A stretch of 64,000 nucleotides of DNA from Myxococcales bacterium. GTDB taxonomy: Bacteria > Myxococcota > UBA727 > VGSZ01. The DNA lies in assembly GCA_023248635.1 (NCBI GenBank), contig JAHFED010000023.1:1-64000 (forward strand), written 5' to 3'. The position numbers and the translations under genes were made by a program. The notes below the pieces were generated by a model. The model ran no database searches. It worked only from the letters and a program-made list of their open reading frames with translations, and was not told where the DNA came from. Shown here piece by piece: positions 37,642 through 44,717 of the stretch; the first letter of the stretch is position 1; the number at the start of each line of letters is the position of its first letter.

Positions 37642-38319
37642 ATGGCCCGCGGATTTGCTGACGAAGCGTTGATGTCCAAGGCGCTGGCGCGGCTGGAAAA
37701 AGAGAACGAAAAGAAGCTCGACGCCCTCAACGTCGGCGAAAACGGCCGCTTTCTCGAGGAGCCCGCTGAGGTCTCGCCGCGGGTCGACAAGAAGCGTCGG
37801 GCCATCCAGCTCGAGCGGCTGGGGGAGAGGCTGATCAAGCTCAAGCCCGGTCAGCTCGTGCGCGTGCCCCTTCCCGACGACCTGCGCGCCGCCGTCGTCG
37901 AAGCCCAACGCATCCTGATCAAGGGCGCCTTTGGCGGCTATCGAAGGCAGGTGCAGCTCATCGGCAAGATCATGCGCACCGTCGACGCCGTCCCGGTGCT
38001 GGCGGCTCTCGAGGATTTGCTCAGCGAGGGCACCCTGAGCAGCGTCGCCTTTCAGCGCGCCGAGCTGTGGCGCGAGAGGCTGATCAACGAAGGCGACGCT
38101 GCCCTCGCTGCCCTTTGCGCCGAGCAAGGCGACGTCGATCGCACGGCCTTGCGCCAATTGGTGCGCGCCGCGCAGAAGGAGCGCGAGCGGCAGAAGGCCA
38201 AAGGGCCCGACGTCGACGGGCAGACCGCCTCCTTGACGAACCAGAAGAAATTGTTCCGTCTCTTGCGCGAGCTCTTCGAGCCGGCCCGCGCGCGCCTCGA
38301 TGCTGGGGAGGAACCATGA
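37642..38319 (+). CDS. DUF615 / DarP (YjgA)-like ribosome-associated protein
   Basis: A roughly 225-residue cytoplasmic protein. The segment around residues 55-110 (LGERLIKLKPGQLVRVPLP, then VVEAQRI and RRQVQLIGKIMR) matches the DUF615 family; E. coli DarP associates with late 50S precursors. The start could also be the ATG at 37672. An open frame back to 37489 is not supported. The C-terminal KKLFRLLRELFE is also family-like. It overlaps the dienelactone hydrolase gene by four bases. The family call is good; a ribosome-assembly role is by homology. Confidence 0.82.
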   Translation: MARGFADEALMSKALARLEKENEKKLDALNVGENGRFLEEPAEVSPRVDKKRRAIQLERLGERLIKLKPGQLVRVPLPDDLRAAVVEAQRILIKGAFGGYRRQVQLIGKIMRTVDAVPVLAALEDLLSEGTLSSVAFQRAELWRERLINEGDAALAALCAEQGDVDRTALRQLVRAAQKERERQKAKGPDVDGQTASLTNQKKLFRLLRELFEPARARLDAGEEP

Positions 38320-39095
38320 AGGCCTTCGTCGTCGTCGCTGTCGCCTTCGCTGCCGTCCCCGGTTGGGCTGCCATCAAGAGCGAGAAGGTCGAGTACCAAG
38401 ACGCCGACGGCACCGTGCTCGAGGGCATCGTGGCCTTCGACGACGACGCCGCCGGCAAGCGCCCGGGCGTCCTCATCGTGCACGATTGGATGGGGGTCTC
38501 GGCCTTCACCGTAGCCAAGGCCAAGGAGCTGGCCCAGCAGGGCTACATCGCCTTCGTCGCCGACATCTATGGCAAGGCCAGCCGTCCCAAGGACGCCCAG
38601 GAGGCAGGGGACTTCGCCGGCAAATACAAGAAGGACCGCAAGCTCTTGCGCAGCCGTGCCCAGGCGGGGCTCCGCACCTTGGTGAAGAGAGCCGACGTCG
38701 ACGCTGCCAGGGTTGCGGCCATCGGCTTCTGCTTTGGCGGCACCGCGGCCATCGAGCTGGCCAAGAGCGGAGCAGCGCTGAAGGGCGTCGTCAGCTTCCA
38801 CGGCGGCCTGGATGCGCCCACGCCCGGCGACAGCAAGAACATCAAGGCCAAGGTGCTGGTGTTGCACGGCGCCGACGATCCCTTCGTTCCCGCCGCCGAC
38901 ATCGCTGCCTTCAAGAAAGACCTCAACGAGGCCAGGGTCGACTGGGTCATGACCGAGTACGCAGACACCGTGCACGCCTTCACCCAGCCGAGCGCGGGCA
39001 CCGACAAGTCCAAGGGCGCGGCCTACAACGAGCGATCCGCGCGGCGGGCCTTTGCAGCCATGAAGGCCTTCTTCGACGAGATCTTCGCCAGCTGA
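38316..39095 (+). CDS. Exported dienelactone hydrolase-family protein
   Basis: A 259-residue alpha/beta hydrolase with a signal peptide (VVVAVAFAAVPGWA) and family length after cleavage. The Cys-nucleophile motif GFCFGG has C139, with D188 in HGADDPF and H220 in DTVHAF completing the Cys-Asp-His triad of dienelactone hydrolases. The substrate is unknown; periplasmic members act on varied esters. GGGGAGG precedes the ATG. It is coupled by an ATGA overlap to the DarP-like gene. Confidence 0.92.
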   Translation: MKAFVVVAVAFAAVPGWAAIKSEKVEYQDADGTVLEGIVAFDDDAAGKRPGVLIVHDWMGVSAFTVAKAKELAQQGYIAFVADIYGKASRPKDAQEAGDFAGKYKKDRKLLRSRAQAGLRTLVKRADVDAARVAAIGFCFGGTAAIELAKSGAALKGVVSFHGGLDAPTPGDSKNIKAKVLVLHGADDPFVPAADIAAFKKDLNEARVDWVMTEYADTVHAFTQPSAGTDKSKGAAYNERSARRAFAAMKAFFDEIFAS

Positions 39096-39187
39096 TCCAT
39101 CGGCGTCAGCGACGTCGGCCGAAGCGCTCCTTCGGGGATCCTCCTCGACGGCGCCCGCGGACGAGGGCCGGGGGAGATGGGGCCTCC

Positions 39188-39207
39188 CGACCTCGAGCAA
39201 GAGGTCG
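39188..39207. terminator. Hairpin between convergent genes
   Basis: CGACCTC (39188-39194) pairs with GAGGTCG (39201-39207) around GAGCAA. It lies between the convergent hydrolase and solenoid-lipoprotein genes and may end either transcript. There is no strong T-run. Confidence 0.45.
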
Positions 39208-39212
39208 TCGGT

Positions 39213-41324
39213 TCAGGGATCGATGTTGCCGGTGACGGACTCGCCCCCTGTCTGGGCTAAGGCATCGGCCAAGGCCTGGCCAGCAGCGTTCGATAGTTGA
39301 GTATTGAAATTGATCGTAACATTTCCCTGCACCGGGATAGCAGGACCCGATCCCAAGCCCACCGAAATGGAGTCTGGACCCGGCAGAGATGCACCGTTGG
39401 AGGAGAAGGCAAAGTTATCTGCTGCTCCACCAGGTGTGCCGATGGATGACAATCCTTCAAATCCCACGCTGTTCAGCCGGGCGTTGTCGGAGACCGTGAA
39501 TCCACCACCGACCGTCGAGAGCAGGGGCACCACGATGGCCCCAAGGTTTTCGTTGTTCGTGATCGCCAGCGCGCCGCCCAGCGTGGTCAGCAGCGGGAGC
39601 CCGAGGAAAACGACGCCGTCGTTGCCCGTGACGGTCAACGAGCCGCCGACGGTCGAGAGCAACGGGAGCGCGAGCGAAGCGAGGCTTCCGTTGCTCTCGA
39701 CAGTCAACGAGCCGCCGACGGTCGAGAGCAACGGGAGCGCAAGCTCGCCAAGGCTCGCCGCGCTCCCGTCAATGCTGAGGCTCGCAACCACGTTGCGCAG
39801 CAATGGCAATTGGATGCCTGTGGGACTGAGAAGCGCGACGTTTCCACTCACACCTTGCAGCAGCGGCAGAGCCACATTTGCTCCTGTCAGCGTGACGGTA
39901 TTCTGCACAAATGAAATGCCCTGAATTTCAGCAATGGCGTTCACGGCGACCCAGCGCGCCACGACCGACGCCTCTGTCACCACGACCGGATTTCCAGCGT
40001 TGCAGCTGACGGAAATGGTGGTGGTGGTCTCGCCGGCGAAGCGCGTCACCGCCCTTTCTTCACCGTTGGCGATGGAGAGCTCCGTGGGTGGATTCCCCCC
40101 TTCGGAGAAGGTAGAGGAGCACGCGGCGTCGGCCGGACTGATCGCCAGGCGCAGCAACACCGTTCCCGCCGCCGGGCCGTTGGACAGCTGAAGGTCGGGG
40201 ACCAGCAGCACATCCACCAGCGTCGTCGTCGACTCGGAGATGGCCTGCTCGTCGACGCATTGAACCGTCACGTTCGCCGGCGCCACCAGGACGAGGTTGA
40301 AATCCGCTTGGGTCACCCGGTCCACCAGCAGCGTGCAGGCGGCGTCCGCAGGATCGGCGCTCGGCACCAGCAGCGTCGTCGCACCCGTCGCCACCAGCGC
40401 CGGCACCGCCACCGACACCTCGAGCAAGCCCAGCGTCGTCGTCGCCGTCAAGGGGTTCGCGTCGTCGAGACCCGCGCAGCTGGTGAGCAACGCGCCCTCT
40501 TGATCGATCAACAAGGAGCCCGCCACCGCGTAGCCGTCGACGCCGTCGTCGGTGGACAGCTCCGTGGTCGACAGGGTGGAGGTGCATTCGCCCAGGTCGA
40601 CCCCGCTCCAGCTCAAATCGGGCGACGACACGTTGCCGGTCACCAGGGCCTGGGCCGGCGGCTCCGTGAACCGCGCCACCCGGACCGCCTCGGTAAGCGG
40701 GGCACTGCCGTCGCAGGTCAGGGAGAGGATCGTCGTCGTCACAAAGGTCGCCGATCCATTGCCGGCTCCATCGCCGTCGACGCTGACGTCGGGCAGCGTC
40801 GCGTCCTCGGGTTCCGTCGTCGAGAGACGGCAATTGACGCGGGCGCCGACGACCCAAGACACGTTGGTGACCAGGGGCTGATTGCCGGCGTCGTCGTCGA
40901 CCTGGAGCGTGAAGATGTCTTCACCCTCACCCTCTCCCTCTCCTTCTCCTTCTCCTTCTCCTTCTCCCTCTCCTTCCCCCTCTCCTTCTCCTTCTCCTTC
41001 TCCTTCTCCTTCTCCCTCTCCTTCTCCCTCTCCTTCCCCTTCTCCTTCTCCTTCCCCCTCACCTTCTCCTTCTCCTTCTCCCTCACCTTCTCCTTCTCCC
41101 TCACCTTCCTCCCCCTCTCCCTCGCTGAGGTCGAGCGCGGGCGCGGCGGCGTCGACGCACCAACCAGCACCGTCGCCATCGACGGGCAAGAGACAAACCT
41201 CGGGTGCCGCGCAGTCGTCGTCGTTGTCGCATTGGGTCTGACAGGCGGTCTGACTGGCGGTGATGACCAGCATGATCATGCCAACGCGCAGACTCATTCG
41301 ATCAAGCTCATTCTTGGTCAGCAT
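39213..41324 (-). CDS. Lipoprotein with Gly-Glu linker and beta-solenoid repeats
   Basis: A 703-residue protein (possible start also at 41297). A hydrophobic leader ends in SQTAC, then a short Cys-rich motif (CDNDDDCAAPEVC) and a run of about 35 Gly-Glu units. The C-terminal 250 residues carry receptor-L/leucine-rich-type repeats of roughly 22-24 residues (LPLLSTVGGSLTV, repeated with variations), predicted to form a right-handed solenoid. It is probably displayed on the cell surface through the extended acidic linker. The middle contains Thr-rich, Ig-like strand repeats. The ligand is unknown. Confidence 0.83.
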   Translation of the reverse strand: MLTKNELDRMSLRVGMIMLVITASQTACQTQCDNDDDCAAPEVCLLPVDGDGAGWCVDAAAPALDLSEGEGEEGEGEGEGEGEGEGEGEGEGEGEGEGEGEGEGEGEGEGEGEGEGEGEGEGEGEGEGEGEGEGEDIFTLQVDDDAGNQPLVTNVSWVVGARVNCRLSTTEPEDATLPDVSVDGDGAGNGSATFVTTTILSLTCDGSAPLTEAVRVARFTEPPAQALVTGNVSSPDLSWSGVDLGECTSTLSTTELSTDDGVDGYAVAGSLLIDQEGALLTSCAGLDDANPLTATTTLGLLEVSVAVPALVATGATTLLVPSADPADAACTLLVDRVTQADFNLVLVAPANVTVQCVDEQAISESTTTLVDVLLVPDLQLSNGPAAGTVLLRLAISPADAACSSTFSEGGNPPTELSIANGEERAVTRFAGETTTTISVSCNAGNPVVVTEASVVARWVAVNAIAEIQGISFVQNTVTLTGANVALPLLQGVSGNVALLSPTGIQLPLLRNVVASLSIDGSAASLGELALPLLSTVGGSLTVESNGSLASLALPLLSTVGGSLTVTGNDGVVFLGLPLLTTLGGALAITNNENLGAIVVPLLSTVGGGFTVSDNARLNSVGFEGLSSIGTPGGAADNFAFSSNGASLPGPDSISVGLGSGPAIPVQGNVTINFNTQLSNAAGQALADALAQTGGESVTGNIDP
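40921..41130. repeat. Gly-Glu coding repeat (GGAGAA/GGGGAA units)
   Basis: About 35 copies of a hexamer, mostly CTCCTTCTCC-type on the plus strand, encode the Gly-Glu linker. Its codons differ from those in the repeats at 31163 and 59100. Confidence 0.95.
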
Positions 41325-41341
41325 GAATTCTCATTCCGTCG

Positions 41342-42289
41342 TCATTCTATGATGATGCTGGCCGCGGCCGCGGCGCCCCCACTGAAGAGGAGAACACCGC
41401 CGCCGCCGAGGCCGACGACCGCGATCGTCTGGAAGATTCCAATCGAATTTCTCGAACCGGATTCACCGCGATTGCGATAGTCTTCAAAAGCCGAATTCTT
41501 CGCAAACAACCCTACCAATCCGGTCACGACACCCGCCACACCGAGTCCCGCGCCGACGAGGCCGCCGATGAAGAGGGGGCTGGGCGTGGCAGCTGTTTCA
41601 GGCGCGCATTCGACGACGGCGTCCGCTGCTGGGCACAGGTGCAGCTCGCGCAGCTCAGCGTTTTCGACGTCGACGTAGCCGCGCCAAGGCACGCGCTGGG
41701 CGTAGCGGACCTCGACCTCGTGCCGTCCGGCCTTGAGCTTCAGCGGGGTCAGCAGGGGCGTCGGACCCATCGCGATGCCGTCGACGAGCACCTCGGCGCC
41801 CTTCTCGCTCATCGCGATGGCCAGACTGCCCGTGCGCTCTAATTTCAAGGCCGCGAGCACGGCCTGTTCGGCGACCTGGGTGAGGGCGGCTTTGTCGGCG
41901 GCGCTGAAGCTCAGCCAATCCTCGGCGGCGGGGCCTAGGGGTGAGCGGACGTCGACGACGGCGACGCGCAGCTGGTAGCCCGGTGCCAGGGCCCACAGCT
42001 CTGCGACCACCACCTTGGTCGCGTGCACCATCGGACCCACCACCCGCGCGCAGGCCACCGGCTTGCTGCAGGCCGCAGCGCCGGCGTCGAGAAAGGCGCG
42101 CTGCACCTCCTCGCTGCTGGCCACGGCGAGGGAAGCATCCTGCAGCGCACCCAGCATGACGGTGCTGACCAGGGCAGCTTGGGCGCTGACGTCGCCGGTG
42201 CCCGACGTGGGCAGCACCGCCAGCACATCGCTGGCGCGAGTGCCGGCGCACACGAGGGACATGAGGCCCACGACGACGATGTGGCGCAT
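41342..42289 (-). CDS. PEGA-domain membrane protein
   Basis: A 315-residue protein with a signal peptide, an alpha/beta domain with two Cys (CSKPVAC), a PEGA domain (EVLVDGIAMGPTPLLTPLKL, about residues 165-185) and two hydrophobic segments near 237-260 and 287-312. It is probably anchored in the membrane by the C-terminal half. GGGGAG lies before the ATG. It follows the solenoid lipoprotein on the same strand, 17 bases away from that gene's start, with a possible common promoter upstream. Confidence 0.8.
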   Translation of the reverse strand: MRHIVVVGLMSLVCAGTRASDVLAVLPTSGTGDVSAQAALVSTVMLGALQDASLAVASSEEVQRAFLDAGAAACSKPVACARVVGPMVHATKVVVAELWALAPGYQLRVAVVDVRSPLGPAAEDWLSFSAADKAALTQVAEQAVLAALKLERTGSLAIAMSEKGAEVLVDGIAMGPTPLLTPLKLKAGRHEVEVRYAQRVPWRGYVDVENAELRELHLCPAADAVVECAPETAATPSPLFIGGLVGAGLGVAGVVTGLVGLFAKNSAFEDYRNRGESGSRNSIGIFQTIAVVGLGGGGVLLFSGGAAAAASIIIE

Positions 42290-42357
42290 CCGCAGCTCCC
42301 CCGCTTCGAGACCGCAGTATCAGCGACGTCTGTTGCCGCCGCAACAAAGGCTCTCGG

Positions 42358-43296
42358 TCAACGCAGGCGCAAGACGCAACCCCGCATCGGCCGCGCGCGC
42401 CCGGGCTCTTGGCTGGTGACGTCGTCGGGCAAGGGCAGCGCGCCGATGTGTTCCAGCGATCGCCCCGCCAGCCTCGCGCCCCGCTGCGCTTCGTCGAGCA
42501 CGCGCTCCACCCCCACGCTGCGGTCGTTGCAAGACAACAAAAGCAGGCCGCCGTCGTCGAGAGCCTGGCAGGACTCCCGGGCGAGGTCGGCGAGGGAGGC
42601 CTGCAGCACGAAGCGCGACCCATCGCGGCGCACCGCCTGGGTCGGCGGATCGCAAACGACGACGCCAGCGCCGCGGCCTTTCTTGGCTCGCTTCGCAAGC
42701 ACGAGCAGGGCGTCGTCGACGATGAAGCGGTGCTGGCGGGGATCGAGACCGTTGAGCGCGAGGTTGGTGGCGGCCCAGGGGGCGCACTTTTTCGCCATGT
42801 CGACGTGGTCGACGCGGGACGCCCCGCCCACCGCCGCCGCCGCGCCAAAGGCCCCAGCGTGGGCAAAGAGGTTGAGCACCACCCGACCCCGGGCCGCGTC
42901 GCGCACGAGGCGACGACCCAAGCGTTGATCGACGAAGACGCCGCTGCCGGCTGCTGCGGCATCTCGCAGCCGCACCAGGAGGCGCACCCCGTCTTCGACG
43001 ACGACGTGGGACTCCGGTACCTGCCCCCGCACCACGCGCAGCTCGCTCTTGCCTGCGGCGGTACGCAAGACGGCAACCACGGCTGCGGCGTCGACCACGC
43101 TGGCGGCCTCGTCAAGGTTGCCCGGCCACTGGGCCGCCCACAGCTCGATGCGCACCACGGGTCCGTAGCGGTCGACGACGACGCCGGGCAATCCGTCGCC
43201 TTCGCCATCGACGAGGCGACGGAGGTTGGTGGCCGGCGGCACAGCGAAACCCGCGCGCAGCTTCAGCGCGCGCCCCAAGAGCTCGAGGTCGATCAC
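42358..43296 (-). CDS. Class I SAM-dependent rRNA methyltransferase (RlmI-like)
   Basis: A 312-residue protein started at GTG 43296, which overlaps the stop of the upstream gene (GTGA). The open frame further upstream is a shadow. The substrate-side domain has DGLPGVVVDRYG, typical of RlmI/RlmK-like methyltransferases that act on C5 of cytosine in 23S rRNA. The Rossmann domain has NLFAHAGAFGAAAA (SAM loop), VDHVDMAKK and VVVCDPPT (the DPP active-site motif), then LLLLSCND. The exact site is not assignable. The PUA domain seems missing or reduced, since the protein is about 80 residues shorter than E. coli RlmI. Confidence 0.83.
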   Translation of the reverse strand: MIDLELLGRALKLRAGFAVPPATNLRRLVDGEGDGLPGVVVDRYGPVVRIELWAAQWPGNLDEAASVVDAAAVVAVLRTAAGKSELRVVRGQVPESHVVVEDGVRLLVRLRDAAAAGSGVFVDQRLGRRLVRDAARGRVVLNLFAHAGAFGAAAAVGGASRVDHVDMAKKCAPWAATNLALNGLDPRQHRFIVDDALLVLAKRAKKGRGAGVVVCDPPTQAVRRDGSRFVLQASLADLARESCQALDDGGLLLLSCNDRSVGVERVLDEAQRGARLAGRSLEHIGALPLPDDVTSQEPGRARPMRGCVLRLR

Positions 43297-44402
43297 GCCG
43301 CGCGGGAGCGGCGGTTGGTCTGCACGCGCGCGAGCAACTCTTCGAGCAGCGCGACGTCGGCAGCGACGGCGGCCCCGTCGACGCTGCTGGCTGCTGGGCT
43401 TGGGGGCAGCGGGTCCGAGGCCCCCCAGCGCGGGTCTTCGGCGCTCAGGCCAGCGGCGGGCTGCCCGGCCCCCCAACGCGGATCTTCGGCGGTCAGCGCA
43501 GCAGCAGGTTGGGGAGCTCCTTTCCCTGCATCCTCAGTGGCGAGGGCTGCCGGCGGCGAGGGCTGCCCGGCCGGTGGCGTGTCGTCGATGGGCATGTCGT
43601 CGGCGATGGCGGCGCTGACGGCGTCGCCCATGTCGATGTCGACGTCGATGCTGGGCAGGCCGACGCCGGCTTCGGTGGCTGGCATCACGTGAGCCCGATC
43701 CGGCGCGCTCGAGATCAACTCGGGCACCAAGGTCGTCGCCTCGTGGATGCTCGCGCTCTCCGCTGTGGCGAGGGCGCTGCTGGTCTCGACCGCGAGCTCG
43801 GCCACAGCGACAGCGCTCCCCTCGGGTTCGTTGATGTCGGCGAAGGAGTCCTCGGCCAAGGCGGCCGCGATGCCATTGGCGGCGGGGACGTCGTCCACAA
43901 GCGCAGTGGCGCCGTTGGACGCCGGAACATCGACGATCATCTCGGCGTCGGCGAGGACCTCGCGCTCCTCGACTTGAGCTTCGAGCAGCTCGGGCCGTTT
44001 CTCGGTGAGCTCGGCGGCCCGCGGACGGGCGGCGCGCAGCTCGACCAAACGCTCGGTGACCAGCTCGTTCTCGGGCTGTTTCTGCAGGGCCTGCTCGTAG
44101 AGAAGAATGGCCTGCTCGAGGTTGCCAGCGTTGGCGGCGGCTTCGGCTTCGGCTTCGACGGTGGGCGCAGGGGCGGGCTTTGGCGTCGGCGAGGCTGCCC
44201 GGGCGCCCTCTTCGAGGTAGAGCTTGTGCACTTCGATCCAGCGCTTGTGCACCTCGGTGATGCGCGGATCTTTGAGCGCTTGCAGAATTTGATAGCAGCC
44301 CGAGAGATCGCGGGTGGCGGCGGCAAGGTCACCGCGACGCACGTGCTCGTGGGCAGATGTCCAGAGGTCCTTGGCCTGGAGGGTGGGGTCCGGTGCGCTC
44401 AT
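43293..44402 (-). CDS. Tetratricopeptide-like acidic protein
   Basis: A 369-residue protein. The first 120 residues are helical with TPR-like character (AEAAANAGNLEQAILLYEQA, about 85-105), followed by a long acidic Ala/Ser/Asp-rich region. Near the C-terminus, two copies of AEDPRWGAxQPAA occur at about 290-325, and the chain ends with a helix LLEELLARVQTNRR. No signal peptide is visible. It may be a scaffold or adaptor. It overlaps the methyltransferase by four bases, but a functional link is not obvious. Confidence 0.72.
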   Translation of the reverse strand: MSAPDPTLQAKDLWTSAHEHVRRGDLAAATRDLSGCYQILQALKDPRITEVHKRWIEVHKLYLEEGARAASPTPKPAPAPTVEAEAEAAANAGNLEQAILLYEQALQKQPENELVTERLVELRAARPRAAELTEKRPELLEAQVEEREVLADAEMIVDVPASNGATALVDDVPAANGIAAALAEDSFADINEPEGSAVAVAELAVETSSALATAESASIHEATTLVPELISSAPDRAHVMPATEAGVGLPSIDVDIDMGDAVSAAIADDMPIDDTPPAGQPSPPAALATEDAGKGAPQPAAALTAEDPRWGAGQPAAGLSAEDPRWGASDPLPPSPAASSVDGAAVAADVALLEELLARVQTNRRSRAA

Positions 44403-44499
44403 GGGCGCAGCATCATCCTCGACGTCGCCGGAGGCAAATTGGCGTGCAGGCCGGAGGATGCAGCTTGGGGGGCCGAAGGCCGGAGTGCCAATGGCATTG

Positions 44500-44523
44500 A
44501 CCGACAGCGCTTCGCGTGTCGGT
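44500..44523. repeat. Palindromic element A
   Basis: ACCGACA (44500-44506) and TGTCGGT (44517-44523) flank GCGCTTCGCG, which can itself pair. GAATT follows. The same palindrome, extended to 12-bp arms, is at 53440-53473. Confidence 0.8.
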
Positions 44524-44665
44524 GAATTACTTCGCGTGCCGCGACGAGTACCTAAAGACGTTCGAGGGGGAGCGCGCCCGGGGGCTCGACCTCTGGCATG
44601 ACGAAGCGGTCAAGCTGCACGAAAAACTCGGTGCGGACGCAGGTCCCAGGACGAATTGTCCACCG

Positions 44666-44687
44666 TTCATCGCCTGGCGGCGATGAA
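44666..44687. repeat. Palindromic element B
   Basis: TTCATCGCC (44666-44674) and GGCGATGAA (44679-44687) with loop TGGC. The surrounding sequence from AATTGTC is closely matched at 53470-53503, and the palindrome recurs at 57155-57176. Confidence 0.85.
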
Positions 44688-44717
44688 TTGCCCCTCAGAC
44701 TGCCCGCTGCCGCTGGC

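Larger units (their letters stand above)
44403..44717. other. Intergenic region with palindromic repeats
   Basis: About 315 bases between the TPR-like gene and the helicase stop. It contains two palindromes (44500-44523 and 44666-44687) that recur side by side inside a kinase gene at 53440-53503. No gene is supported. Confidence 0.6.

Noticed and set aside
40921-41130. CRISPR-like array
   Set aside because: The repeats are contiguous hexamers with no spacers and encode a peptide linker.
40260-41480. Plus-strand frame with Ser/Pro/Phe repeats over the Gly-Glu array
   Set aside because: The minus-strand frame has a lipobox and solenoid repeats; the plus-strand Ser-Pro run is only the complement of the hexamers.
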